Shown one piece after another: positions 25,385 to 33,360 of a DNA stretch of 64,000 nucleotides; the first letter of the stretch is position 1, and each line of letters opens with the position of its first letter. The notes beneath the pieces were generated by a model. It made no database searches and was not told the origin of the DNA. It saw only the letters and a list, made by a program, of their open reading frames with translations. Made by a program: the position numbers and the translations under genes. This DNA comes from Rhizobium sp. AC27/96 (GTDB lineage: Bacteria > Pseudomonadota > Alphaproteobacteria > Rhizobiales > Rhizobiaceae): NCBI RefSeq assembly GCF_001692325.1, contig NZ_LXKN01000018.1:558001-622000 (forward strand). Reading direction: 5' to 3'.

Positions 25385-26343
25385 ATCGCAGGACGAGCCG
25401 ACGGCTTCACTTGCCGTCGCTCGATCAGCCCGGCGACGCTGAAGATCAGAACCTCGATTTCGGTATCGATCTTGTCGCCGTCCAGAAGCCTGACAACATC
25501 GTCTATGCCCGAGACGGCGTGGCCCTCGATGGCGAGCAGATAGTCGCCTTCCTGCAGGCCAGCCTTTTCCGCCGGGCTATCCTTTTCGACGCGGCGCAGA
25601 CGCACTGCGGTTGAATGCGTGACGCCGGCCTCAAGCGCAATGCGTCGCTGCAACTCGACAGTGTCGGCGGCGATGCCGATATAGGCACGCCGGACATGAC
25701 CGAAGCGCAGGATTTCGGACACGACATGCCTGGCCGTGTTCGAGGCGACCGAGAAGGCGATGCTCTGGGCGCCCTGGATAACCGCCGTATTGACGCCGAT
25801 CACCTCGCCCGCCGACGATACCAGCGGCCCGCCGGAATTACCCGGATTGAGCGCCGCATCCGTCTGGATGATGTCATCCATCAGCCGGCCGCTCGCGGCG
25901 CGCATCGACCTGCCGAGCGCGGATACGATGCCCGCCGTAACTGTCCATTCGAAGCCGAGCGGGTTGCCGATGGCGATGGCAATATGGCCGCGCTTCAACG
26001 TCTTGGAATCGCCGAGCCGGGCCCATGCGCCGGGCCAGTCATTGGCGCGGATTAGCGCAAGATCGGTGTCCGGATCACGGCCAAGCACCCTGCCCTCGAC
26101 GGTTGCCCCTTCCGGCGTCTTGATGCGGACCGTCTTGGCATCGTCGACCACATGGTTGTTGGTGACGACGAGGCCATCCGGCGAGATGGCGAAGCCGGAA
26201 CCATGCCCGGCACGGCCGCCCAAGCGCTCGATCCGGCTCACGGCCGGACCAACGATATCGACGGCACCAGATACCGATTGGGAATAGGCATCCAGCAGCC
26301 CGGCATCGGGTGACGGCTGGATGTCGCGATCAATGAATCCCAT
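25381..26343 (-). CDS. HtrA/DegP-like serine protease with one PDZ domain (S1C), no signal peptide
   Basis: 320 residues. Trypsin-like catalytic triad: H64 in TNNHVVD, D94 in DTDLAL and S170 in GNSGGP. A single PDZ domain covers about residues 225-310 (SPAEKAGLQEGDYLLAIEG). Unlike DegP/DegQ it starts with a polar sequence (GFIDRDIQPSPDAG) and has no visible signal peptide or N-terminal TM, so it may be cytoplasmic. Its stop codon lies in the repeat element. HtrA-family proteases degrade misfolded proteins; the target is unknown. Confidence 0.85.
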   Translation of the reverse strand: MGFIDRDIQPSPDAGLLDAYSQSVSGAVDIVGPAVSRIERLGGRAGHGSGFAISPDGLVVTNNHVVDDAKTVRIKTPEGATVEGRVLGRDPDTDLALIRANDWPGAWARLGDSKTLKRGHIAIAIGNPLGFEWTVTAGIVSALGRSMRAASGRLMDDIIQTDAALNPGNSGGPLVSSAGEVIGVNTAVIQGAQSIAFSVASNTARHVVSEILRFGHVRRAYIGIAADTVELQRRIALEAGVTHSTAVRLRRVEKDSPAEKAGLQEGDYLLAIEGHAVSGIDDVVRLLDGDKIDTEIEVLIFSVAGLIERRQVKPSARPAI

Positions 26344-26505
26344 AGAAACTCCTCCGACGCGGGCGCGTCGCTACGAGGACCGGCAGCTACTGTGAAAAGC
26401 GAGAGGCTGTCAGTTCGACAGATTGAAACAATTGATATTCAGATGAGGAGGCGACGAACCAAGTTCAAGAGCTGGGAATATGCACCGCCATGCGGCGCCG
26501 GCCCA

Positions 26506-28089
26506 TTACTTCATACGCCTCGAGACGGCCTGACGACGACGGACGCTGGCGGCCATCCGCCAGGTATTCCGGCCGCTGGCTTTTGCCTGATAAAGGGCGC
26601 GGTCGGCCTCCTGAACGAGTGCCTCCCCGCTCTGACCGTCCTCCGGCGACGACGAGACGCCGATGCTGATGCCGATATCCACCGCCACGCCCCCGATGAA
26701 GAAAGAGGACTTGAAGGCGGCGATGCAACCGCGCGCGACATCACCGATATTTCCATCGGCTGCTTCCATCAGGATGGCGAATTCGTCGCCGCCCAACCGG
26801 GCGACCATGTGTTCCCTCGCCGCGCCGCGCAACCGCTCTGCGACCATCTTGAGAACCTCATCACCAGCGGCATGCCCAAACGTGTCGTTGACCGGCTTGA
26901 ACCCATCGAGGTCGAGACAGAAGACGGCGACGCCTTTTCCCCCACTCGTCTTCAGAGCTTCGCCGAGGGCCTTGTAAAAACACATCCGGTTCGGCAATCC
27001 GGTCAGCATATCGTGTGCGGCCAGACGGTTGGCTTCGGCCTCGGCGAGAATTCGGTCGCTGACATCGGCGATCGTCAGCAGCAGGCGGCGCTCCAGCCCC
27101 TCGTGGAGCAGCCGAACATAGACGAGCACATGGCGCTCCGAACCATCGGCTATTCTCTGCCGCCAAACGGTTCTGGCCTCGCAATCACCTTCGAGCTCAA
27201 GAAGTGCAGCTGCGAAACGGTCGGCCTCGCTCTCGACATGCATGCCGCACGCCTTGGATGAAAGCAGTGTTGCCGCATCAAAACCGTAGAAGTCCAATGC
27301 TGCCCGGTTGGCCTGGAGGATATCGAGGCTGGTGCCATCGCACAGGAGCATCGGCATCGGATTGGCGTCGAAAAGCTGGCTCAGCCATTCCTCGCGCTGC
27401 TTCAGCTCGCTGATGTCTATCCGCATGCCGATGGCGCCACCATCCGGCGTGCGCCGGTCGTCATGCCGAAGCCATCGTCCGTCGCGCAGTTGCTGCTCTT
27501 CCTGGGAAACCGGCTGGCGAAACTTTCGCATGCGCTGCCGCAGCCAGATATCCTTGTCTCCGACGACTTCCGGCATACGGCCGCTTGCGAGGCTGATCTT
27601 CAATATATCTTCGAAAGCAGTCCCCGGCTTCAGATGGTCGGCAATATCCGGATAGAGCTCCGCATATTTCTCGTTCCATAGGACATAGCGGTCGTTCGCA
27701 TCGAAGACGCACACGGCTTCCGGCAGCATCTCGATGACATAGCGCAGGCGCAAATTGGCGTCTCGTGCCGCGACAGCCGCCTGGCGCTCCTGGCTCTCCG
27801 GCTCGATGAGAATTGCGGTCAGCTCATCGGATGCCGAACGCCATGTCGTCACCTTGACCTGGCAGTTTCGCCGATCGCCACCGGCTGCGACGACAAGCGC
27901 GTGGGATACTGTGGCCTGTAATGGCCAGTCCGGCAGCAGAGCCGAGATAGCGAGATCGGGAGGCACTTCGCCAAACGCAAAGAGATCACAGGCCCCCGCA
28001 TTCGCAAAGACAACGACACCAGCGGCGTCAACTACAAGCGCCGCCATCGGATATGCTTGGAGAAATGCGACGATTTCCGCGCTCAGCAT
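26506..28089 (-). CDS. Diguanylate cyclase with PAS sensor domains
   Basis: 527 residues. PAS-type folds lie at about residues 5-95, 110-230 (ETLPEAVCVFDANDRYVLWNEKYAELYP-like block; PAS_7 style) and 240-360, then a GGDEF domain at about 365-515. The active-site signature is intact (RLGGDEFAIL), so c-di-GMP synthesis is plausible. There is no TM segment or EAL domain; an RxxD inhibitory site was not confirmed. It is encoded alone between the protease and the MarR gene, on the minus strand. Confidence 0.88.
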   Translation of the reverse strand: MLSAEIVAFLQAYPMAALVVDAAGVVVFANAGACDLFAFGEVPPDLAISALLPDWPLQATVSHALVVAAGGDRRNCQVKVTTWRSASDELTAILIEPESQERQAAVAARDANLRLRYVIEMLPEAVCVFDANDRYVLWNEKYAELYPDIADHLKPGTAFEDILKISLASGRMPEVVGDKDIWLRQRMRKFRQPVSQEEQQLRDGRWLRHDDRRTPDGGAIGMRIDISELKQREEWLSQLFDANPMPMLLCDGTSLDILQANRAALDFYGFDAATLLSSKACGMHVESEADRFAAALLELEGDCEARTVWRQRIADGSERHVLVYVRLLHEGLERRLLLTIADVSDRILAEAEANRLAAHDMLTGLPNRMCFYKALGEALKTSGGKGVAVFCLDLDGFKPVNDTFGHAAGDEVLKMVAERLRGAAREHMVARLGGDEFAILMEAADGNIGDVARGCIAAFKSSFFIGGVAVDIGISIGVSSSPEDGQSGEALVQEADRALYQAKASGRNTWRMAASVRRRQAVSRRMK

Positions 28090-28205
28090 CTTATCCCGGT
28101 ATTTGCCTTTCGAATTTGAACCTGTCTTCGATCATAACACCCGATGGTAAAGGAATGTCCTCGGCTGCGACAGTATCCACTAAACGCCCTTCCGACCCGA
28201 TGGGA

Positions 28206-28700
28206 TCAGCTCGCTCCCCTCTCCTGCAACCGTTCGAGTTCGTGCTCCTGCATCTCTATCGCTTGCGTCAGAAATCGCAGGACGACCTGCTTTTCCGCTT
28301 CTGAAAACTGCCCAAGCATCCGCATGCCAGCCTCATGGATCGGACCGTAAATTTCCCTGCCGAGCTTTACGGCCTTCTCCGAGGGAGCGACCAGGATCTT
28401 GCGCCGGTCTTTCGGATCGGCGACGCGATGAACAAGATCGCGCGCCGTGAGGCGATCGATCAACGCTGTCACCGATGGAGGTGCAAGGCCGATGGCCTTG
28501 GCGACGGCGTTCGCCGGTTGTGGCGCTCTCATGATGACACTCAGGCATTGGCGCTCGGCGCTATTCAACCCGTAAAGCTTGCCGAAGGTTTCATCGAAGG
28601 CCTCCACCGCTTCCTGCCATCGCATGCAGGCGAAACCGATCTCCTCGGCAAGGCGCTGCGACTCCTCATTTGACTTTTGTTCGATCATCGAATAATTCAC
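28206..28700 (-). CDS. MarR-family transcriptional regulator
   Basis: 164 residues from a GTG at 28700. The winged-HTH core is LNSAERQCLSVIMRAPQPANAVAKAIGLAPPSVTALIDRLTARDLVHR with the wing DPKDRRKILV, flanked by dimerisation helices. It is divergent from the FAD-dependent monooxygenase gene with 27 bp between starts, and a 13-bp palindrome sits in that gap, so it probably represses itself and the monooxygenase. The ligand is likely the monooxygenase substrate, such as an aromatic compound (inference). Confidence 0.9.
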   Translation of the reverse strand: MNYSMIEQKSNEESQRLAEEIGFACMRWQEAVEAFDETFGKLYGLNSAERQCLSVIMRAPQPANAVAKAIGLAPPSVTALIDRLTARDLVHRVADPKDRRKILVAPSEKAVKLGREIYGPIHEAGMRMLGQFSEAEKQVVLRFLTQAIEMQEHELERLQERGAS

Positions 28701-28703
28701 CTA

Positions 28704-28716
28704 TCTAACAATTAGA
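28704..28716. promoter_or_regulatory. Candidate MarR operator
   Basis: TCTAACAATTAGA is a perfect 5+3+5 inverted repeat lying between the starts of the divergent MarR gene (28700) and monooxygenase gene (28728). Its AT-rich, short inverted-repeat form is usual for MarR-type sites. With only 27 bp between starts it must overlap the 5' regions of both transcripts. Confidence 0.65.
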
Positions 28717-28727
28717 AGGAAGAAACA

Positions 28728-30002
28728 ATGTGCCCTATGACGGACGGTGCTGCAACTCCCGATACAAATAGCCAAGAATTGACGATCGGCATTTGCGGTG
28801 CCGGCATCGGCGGGCTGGTGCTCGCTTTGCGGCTGGCAAAGCTGGGTTTTCGTCCGATCCTGTTCGAGGCCCGCTCGCGGGAAGCCGCTCTTTCCGAAGG
28901 CGAATTCCTGACGCTCGCGCCCAACGGAATGAACGGGCTTCGGGCCGTGGATTGCTGTGATGAAGTCCTGCGCGCGGGGCTGGAGACCAAAGCCATCGAG
29001 CTTTGCAATGCGCGCGGCCGCAGGCTGGCTCTCGTGGACCAGAGCGACCATCGGTCGACGTTCGGCGCCCCGTCCGTCACGGTCAAGCGGGGAACACTGA
29101 CCCGGATACTGATCGAGCAATGCGAAGCACGCGGGATCGCCGTGCAATTCGACCGACGCGTTTCCGGCGTCGAGAGCCGTATCCATTCCGTTTCGCTAAG
29201 TTTTCCGGATGCGGCCAGCGTTTCGGTGGGCCTTCTCGTCGCCGCCGATGGTCTGCGCTCGCAGGTCCGTTCGCAGGTGTTCCCGGACTTCCCGGCCCCG
29301 CACTTTACCGGCCTGATCGGCGCCGGCGGCATTGTGGATGCCGATATACCGGCAACGGATGGCCTGATGCGCATGACATTCGGTGAGAAAGCCTTCTTCG
29401 GTTACATCAAGACGGCATCGCATCCGGTTTACTGGTTCAACTCCTTCGCCGCGGATACCCCCGATATGGTGCGCGGAATGGATCCCCATGCCTTGGCGGA
29501 CCGCATTCGCGAGATGCATGCCGAGGATCCGTTTCCCAATGCGGTGATCCTGCAGGAAGTTGAGAGGGTCGAACGCAGTTATCCGATTTTCGACATGCCA
29601 CCGCTTCCGGCCTGGTCGAAAGGGCGCGTGGTTCTGCTCGGGGATGCTGCCCATGCGATAGGCCCGCACGCCGGACAGGGAGCCTCGATGGCGATAGAAG
29701 ATGCGCTCGTCCTGTCGTCATGCCTGGCCGAAACGATCGACCACAGCGACGCCTTCGCCCGCTATGAAGCATTGCGGCGCCCAAGGATCGAGCGCGTCGT
29801 AAAGCTTACCAGGCAGAACGCATCAAGGAAGCGTAAGTCCACTCGGCTCGGGCTGTTGCTGCGAGACCTGCTTCTGCCCCTGTTGCTGCCACTCGGCATA
29901 AGGATGGGCCGCAAATTGTTTGCCTATCGGGCCGATCTCGAAGCCTTGGGTCCAGGCAGCATCGATAGTATGGGGCAAAAGAACCAGCGAGACGCCGCAT
30001 AG
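28728..30002 (+). CDS. FAD-dependent monooxygenase (salicylate-hydroxylase-like)
   Basis: 424 residues of the PHBH/UbiH-type single-component FAD monooxygenase family: dinucleotide-binding GAGIGGLVLALRLAKLGF (GxGxxG), the mid-domain DG motif (LLVAADGLRSQVRSQ) and the GD motif VVLLGDAAHAIGPHAGQGASMAIED. The enzyme hydroxylates an aromatic or similar ring using NAD(P)H and oxygen. The AAGGAAG upstream of the ATG is a good ribosome-binding site. It is controlled most likely by the adjacent MarR protein. Substrate unresolved. Confidence 0.88.
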   Translation: MCPMTDGAATPDTNSQELTIGICGAGIGGLVLALRLAKLGFRPILFEARSREAALSEGEFLTLAPNGMNGLRAVDCCDEVLRAGLETKAIELCNARGRRLALVDQSDHRSTFGAPSVTVKRGTLTRILIEQCEARGIAVQFDRRVSGVESRIHSVSLSFPDAASVSVGLLVAADGLRSQVRSQVFPDFPAPHFTGLIGAGGIVDADIPATDGLMRMTFGEKAFFGYIKTASHPVYWFNSFAADTPDMVRGMDPHALADRIREMHAEDPFPNAVILQEVERVERSYPIFDMPPLPAWSKGRVVLLGDAAHAIGPHAGQGASMAIEDALVLSSCLAETIDHSDAFARYEALRRPRIERVVKLTRQNASRKRKSTRLGLLLRDLLLPLLLPLGIRMGRKLFAYRADLEALGPGSIDSMGQKNQRDAA

Positions 30003-30021
30003 GCGTACCAAAGGCATTTTG

Positions 30022-30561
30022 TCATTTCGCGCTTTTGTTGGCCGTTGCACCAGATGCCTTGCGCGGCCAGGCCAGTCTGCTCCAGTTCGCGATGTAGATC
30101 ACAAAGACGATGAACATGCCGGAGCCGATCACATCGAGCCGGTGATGGCCGAACAGGAAGAGGCCAAGCAGGGCCAATCCGACCGAGGATAGCATTAGAA
30201 AGATGGACGGGAGCGTGCTGGTGATGCGCGTTCCCGCTTCACCCTCGGCTTCGACACCGCCGCCGGTAATATGGCCGCTTGAGCCTGGCGATCCGTTGTT
30301 GAGCCGGATAGAAACCCTGCCTCTCCTGACACCGACCTTGCCTTTGGTCTGCCTCCCCGAGGTCAGCATCACGAGCATCATGGCGACGACCATGCTGCCG
30401 AAGCCCCATGCAAAAACCACGCAAGCCGCCATAGCGGTTGCCGTGGCGTTTGTTCTGTAAAGGTGGATTCCCAATGCCGCCATTCCGATGGTGACGGCAA
30501 GAAAAACCGATCCGACGACCAGGAACGTGACCCTGCCAGACAATTGTGTTTCGCCCTTCAC
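30022..30561 (-). CDS. Membrane protein with about four TM segments
   Basis: 179 residues. TM segments fit at about residues 10-32, 40-64, 115-135 and 138-160; a polar loop of about 45 residues between the second and third (GRQTKGKVGVRRGRVSIRLNN...) is basic and glycine-rich. No family was recognised. It is convergent with the FAD monooxygenase gene, separated by 19 bp. Coding status is supported by the alternating hydrophobic pattern and GC-biased third positions. Confidence 0.55.
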   Translation of the reverse strand: MKGETQLSGRVTFLVVGSVFLAVTIGMAALGIHLYRTNATATAMAACVVFAWGFGSMVVAMMLVMLTSGRQTKGKVGVRRGRVSIRLNNGSPGSSGHITGGGVEAEGEAGTRITSTLPSIFLMLSSVGLALLGLFLFGHHRLDVIGSGMFIVFVIYIANWSRLAWPRKASGATANKSAK

Positions 30562-30732
30562 CCCACTCCTCCGCCGATCTGCAAATTACCTTGATCAGCA
30601 AAACTAGGTCCCTCCTCGCAATCTTCAAATGCGGCGCGGATCAAATCCCTCGCATTGCCATATGCGCTGCGAGGCCTTTACGACGACGAGGTGCGGCATA
30701 ATTAGCAGGGATGATTGCGGACGGAGGACCCC

Positions 30733-31365
30733 ATGACTATTTCGAAATTCGCCATGGCGATGCTGGCAGCTAACCTGTTTGCAATGCCGGTTTCGGCTGC
30801 GGGCATTGATTGCAAAAAGCCTTCCACGGAAAGCGACCGCATGATCTGCGGGGATCAATCGCTGCGAATACGGGATGCGATGACCAGCGATCTCTACACC
30901 GCCGCGCGCAAAAGCGATGATGCCAACACCATCGAAGGACGGCAGCAACGCTGGATCAAATCCGTGCAATCATGCCACGATGCGGCATGCATCCGGCAGG
31001 CCTATGACAATCAGATCGGGTATCTTCAGGCGACAAAGGGCGGACAAAGCGTCTCCACCAATTTTCTGGCCGAAGGCGGCAAGGGCGACGAAGGCAATCT
31101 ATCCATATTCGGCCCGGTCGGCGGCCTCACGGCAATCCTGTTGACCGCGACCCATGTCGGTCCCGGCGGCGCCGATGCAGGCGATGTCGACGCCGGCAGC
31201 ATCAATGGTATCATTCCGCTAAAGGGCGGGCATGGCAAGCTTTCCGTCGACAATTGCTCCATCGGCTTCGAACGGCTCAACGCCCAAACATGGCGGGTTA
31301 CGCACGCAGGAGTGTGCGATTTCGCCGATGGCGTGACCATGCAGGGCACCTATCGGAAACAATAA
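30733..31365 (+). CDS. Exported protein with N-terminal LprI-like (lysozyme-inhibitor) domain
   Basis: 210 residues from the ATG at 30733, with GGAGG ideally placed upstream. A signal peptide (SKFAMAMLAANLFAMPVSAAG) is followed by a Cys-rich region resembling the LprI domain: DCKKPSTESDRMICGDQSLRIRD, then RQQRWIKSVQSCHDAACIRQAYDNQIGYL. The rest (~110 residues) is a glycine-rich beta-type region without a recognised family. LprI proteins inhibit c-type lysozymes in some bacteria, but many domain members are uncharacterised. Periplasmic location is likely. Confidence 0.75.
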   Translation: MTISKFAMAMLAANLFAMPVSAAGIDCKKPSTESDRMICGDQSLRIRDAMTSDLYTAARKSDDANTIEGRQQRWIKSVQSCHDAACIRQAYDNQIGYLQATKGGQSVSTNFLAEGGKGDEGNLSIFGPVGGLTAILLTATHVGPGGADAGDVDAGSINGIIPLKGGHGKLSVDNCSIGFERLNAQTWRVTHAGVCDFADGVTMQGTYRKQ

Positions 31366-31524
31366 CGAAACCGGCTCCAATCAAGGCGGAAATTGCCGTG
31401 GCGATGTGGGTACAAAACGCAGCGACACGGCAATTCGTATCGCTACGTCTCGATCGTAACAATCAACTATCTAACCTGCGCTCAGCGCACTCGAGATAAT
31501 CGCTCGAAAGCTTGATATCAGCGA

Positions 31525-31773
31525 TCAACCGCCGACGGCATCGGCGTTGCACTTCTTGACGAAGCTCGTCTTGGCTGCACCGGCAAGTTTCTTGGTAGCG
31601 GCCTGCGCATCGCAAGACGCTGCCGCATCCTTCGCGCATTTATTGGTGAAGCTCGTCAAGGCAGCTCCCGCCAACTTCTTGTCGGCTGCCTGCGCCTTGC
31701 AGGTGGCGTCCGCGGCCATGGCTCCGGTGGCAAGGCAGGTAGAAAAAATCGCAAGTCCGAGCAGTCTGATCAT
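31525..31773 (-). CDS. PsiF-repeat family exported small protein
   Basis: 82 residues: a signal peptide (RLLGLAIFSTCLATGAMAA) followed by two PsiF repeats, each of the form AADKKLAGAALTSFTNKC and AATKKLAGAAKTSFVKKC, with cysteines at regular intervals. PsiF is a phosphate-starvation-inducible periplasmic protein in E. coli with unknown function. The two-repeat form is the family's usual size. Confidence 0.85.
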   Translation of the reverse strand: MIRLLGLAIFSTCLATGAMAADATCKAQAADKKLAGAALTSFTNKCAKDAAASCDAQAATKKLAGAAKTSFVKKCNADAVGG

Positions 31774-32065
31774 CGAAATCCTCCAGGGGCTATCCTCCGC
31801 AAAAGCCGAGGTAACCGGAGTCTAACCTAACAATCTTCATAGTAAAGGCGTGCGCACTCACCTAAGCAGCGGAAAAAGGGCCTAAAAGGCACCAGCCTTT
31901 GGCCTATTGATCCCTCACATCTTGAACCGTTGAACAAAAGGATGGAAAGTACCCAAATACCCGGCGAACAACGGTAATTTGCGCCTCGCCCTCTCCGTCA
32001 CGCAGCAGCAGCCGTGACAAGCAACAACGCTAACGAACGCTGATCCAGAAATTTCCAATCATCTC

Positions 32066-33289
32066 ATGAAGACAATTTCAGGCACGAATCTCGAACAGGC
32101 CAAATCGCATAACAGGCGTGTCGTGATCGAGGCCATCCGCACCAACGGGCCGATGTCACGGGCAGCGATCGCCCGCATAACGGCGCTGACCACGCAAACA
32201 GTTTCGAACATCGTCGAGGAACTCGCGCGTTCACACCTGCTGATCCCGATGGAAGCGCAGAGGATTGCCCGCGGCCAGCCGATCATTCCCTACACCATCA
32301 ATCCGAACGGGGCCTACTCCATCGGTCTGGAACTCGGCCGGCAGAGGGCGATCGGCGTGCTGACCGATCTGTCCGGCACGGTTTGCGCCCGCATCGAACG
32401 ACATGTCGACAGACCCGGGCCGACCGAAGCTATGCCCGTCCTTGCCACCATCGTCCGGGATTTGCAGGACGCCTTCTCCTTCGATCGCGACCGGTTGCTC
32501 GGCGCCGGCATTGCCTTGCCGGGGCGCTATGCGGATGGCGGCGTTACATCGCTCAGCCCGCTCAATCTGCCCGGCTGGCAGGACTTTCCCGTCGCCAGCG
32601 AATTGGAGCGACGTATCGGCGTGCCTGTGCTCGTTGAAAACGATGCAACGGCTGCGGCGATCGGCGAGCGGTTATATGGCGTTGCCCGCGGCCTCGGAAG
32701 CTTCGTCTATCTTTTTCTCGCGGGCGATGGCGGCATCGGCGCCGGCATGTTCCTGGACGGCCATCTCTACAAGGGCAGCCGCGCCAATGCCGGCGAAATT
32801 GGCCATATCATCGTCGAGCCACATGGCCGGCTGTGCACCTGCGGTAAGCGCGGCTGCCTCGATCGTTATGTGTCGCCATCCGTCGCCTATGAATATCTTG
32901 GCATCGAGAACGCCCAGGAGCTTTCGCCCGACGATCTCGATGTGATGATCGCAGCCAATCACCAGGGGCTGGAGACCTGGGTCGAGCAGGCGGCCCAGCC
33001 GCTGCGCCAGACGATCGATTTTCTCGAGCTTGCCTTCGATCCACAGACGATCGTGCTTGGCGGCAGTGCGCCAACGGCCTTGATGACACGGCTCGCAGCG
33101 CGTGTGGAGCCATTGCATATTCCGGTGAACCCGTCGGAAGAGCGCACGATCCCGCGCCTGATGATCGGCGCTTCCGGCAAGGACACGGCCATTCTCGGCG
33201 CCGCCGCACTACCGATCTTTTCGGAAACGAACCCGCAATTCGATGTCCTGCAAAAGCCGATCCTCCATCGCGCTGCCCAGCAACTGTAA
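32066..33289 (+). CDS. ROK-family transcriptional regulator (NagC/Mlc-like)
   Basis: 407 residues. An N-terminal winged HTH (NRRVVIEAIRTNGPMSRAAIARITALTTQTVSNIVEEL) precedes a ROK sugar-kinase-like domain with the nucleotide/sugar elements VENDATAAAIGERLYG and the zinc motif CTCGKRGCLDRY. Such proteins sense sugar or sugar-phosphate and repress uptake genes. It is convergent with the hexosaminidase gene, at the end of the ABC operon, and is likely to control it through sites near 41246-41274. The ligand would be N-acetylglucosamine or a derivative (inference). Confidence 0.88.
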   Translation: MKTISGTNLEQAKSHNRRVVIEAIRTNGPMSRAAIARITALTTQTVSNIVEELARSHLLIPMEAQRIARGQPIIPYTINPNGAYSIGLELGRQRAIGVLTDLSGTVCARIERHVDRPGPTEAMPVLATIVRDLQDAFSFDRDRLLGAGIALPGRYADGGVTSLSPLNLPGWQDFPVASELERRIGVPVLVENDATAAAIGERLYGVARGLGSFVYLFLAGDGGIGAGMFLDGHLYKGSRANAGEIGHIIVEPHGRLCTCGKRGCLDRYVSPSVAYEYLGIENAQELSPDDLDVMIAANHQGLETWVEQAAQPLRQTIDFLELAFDPQTIVLGGSAPTALMTRLAARVEPLHIPVNPSEERTIPRLMIGASGKDTAILGAAALPIFSETNPQFDVLQKPILHRAAQQL

Positions 33290-33314
33290 CGACAGCCGAT
33301 GCCATCAAACGCAA

Positions 33315-33342
33315 TCGGGCGCGGCACCTAAGCCGCGCCCGA
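33315..33342. terminator. Bidirectional terminator between ROK and hexosaminidase genes
   Basis: A perfect 11-bp, GC-rich stem (TCGGGCGCGGC at 33315-33325 with GCCGCGCCCGA at 33332-33342) and a 6-nt loop, in the 71-bp gap between two convergent stop codons. No T-run on either side, so it may depend partly on Rho or protect 3' ends. Confidence 0.65.
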
Positions 33343-33360
33343 GGGTCACGCATCAAGCTG

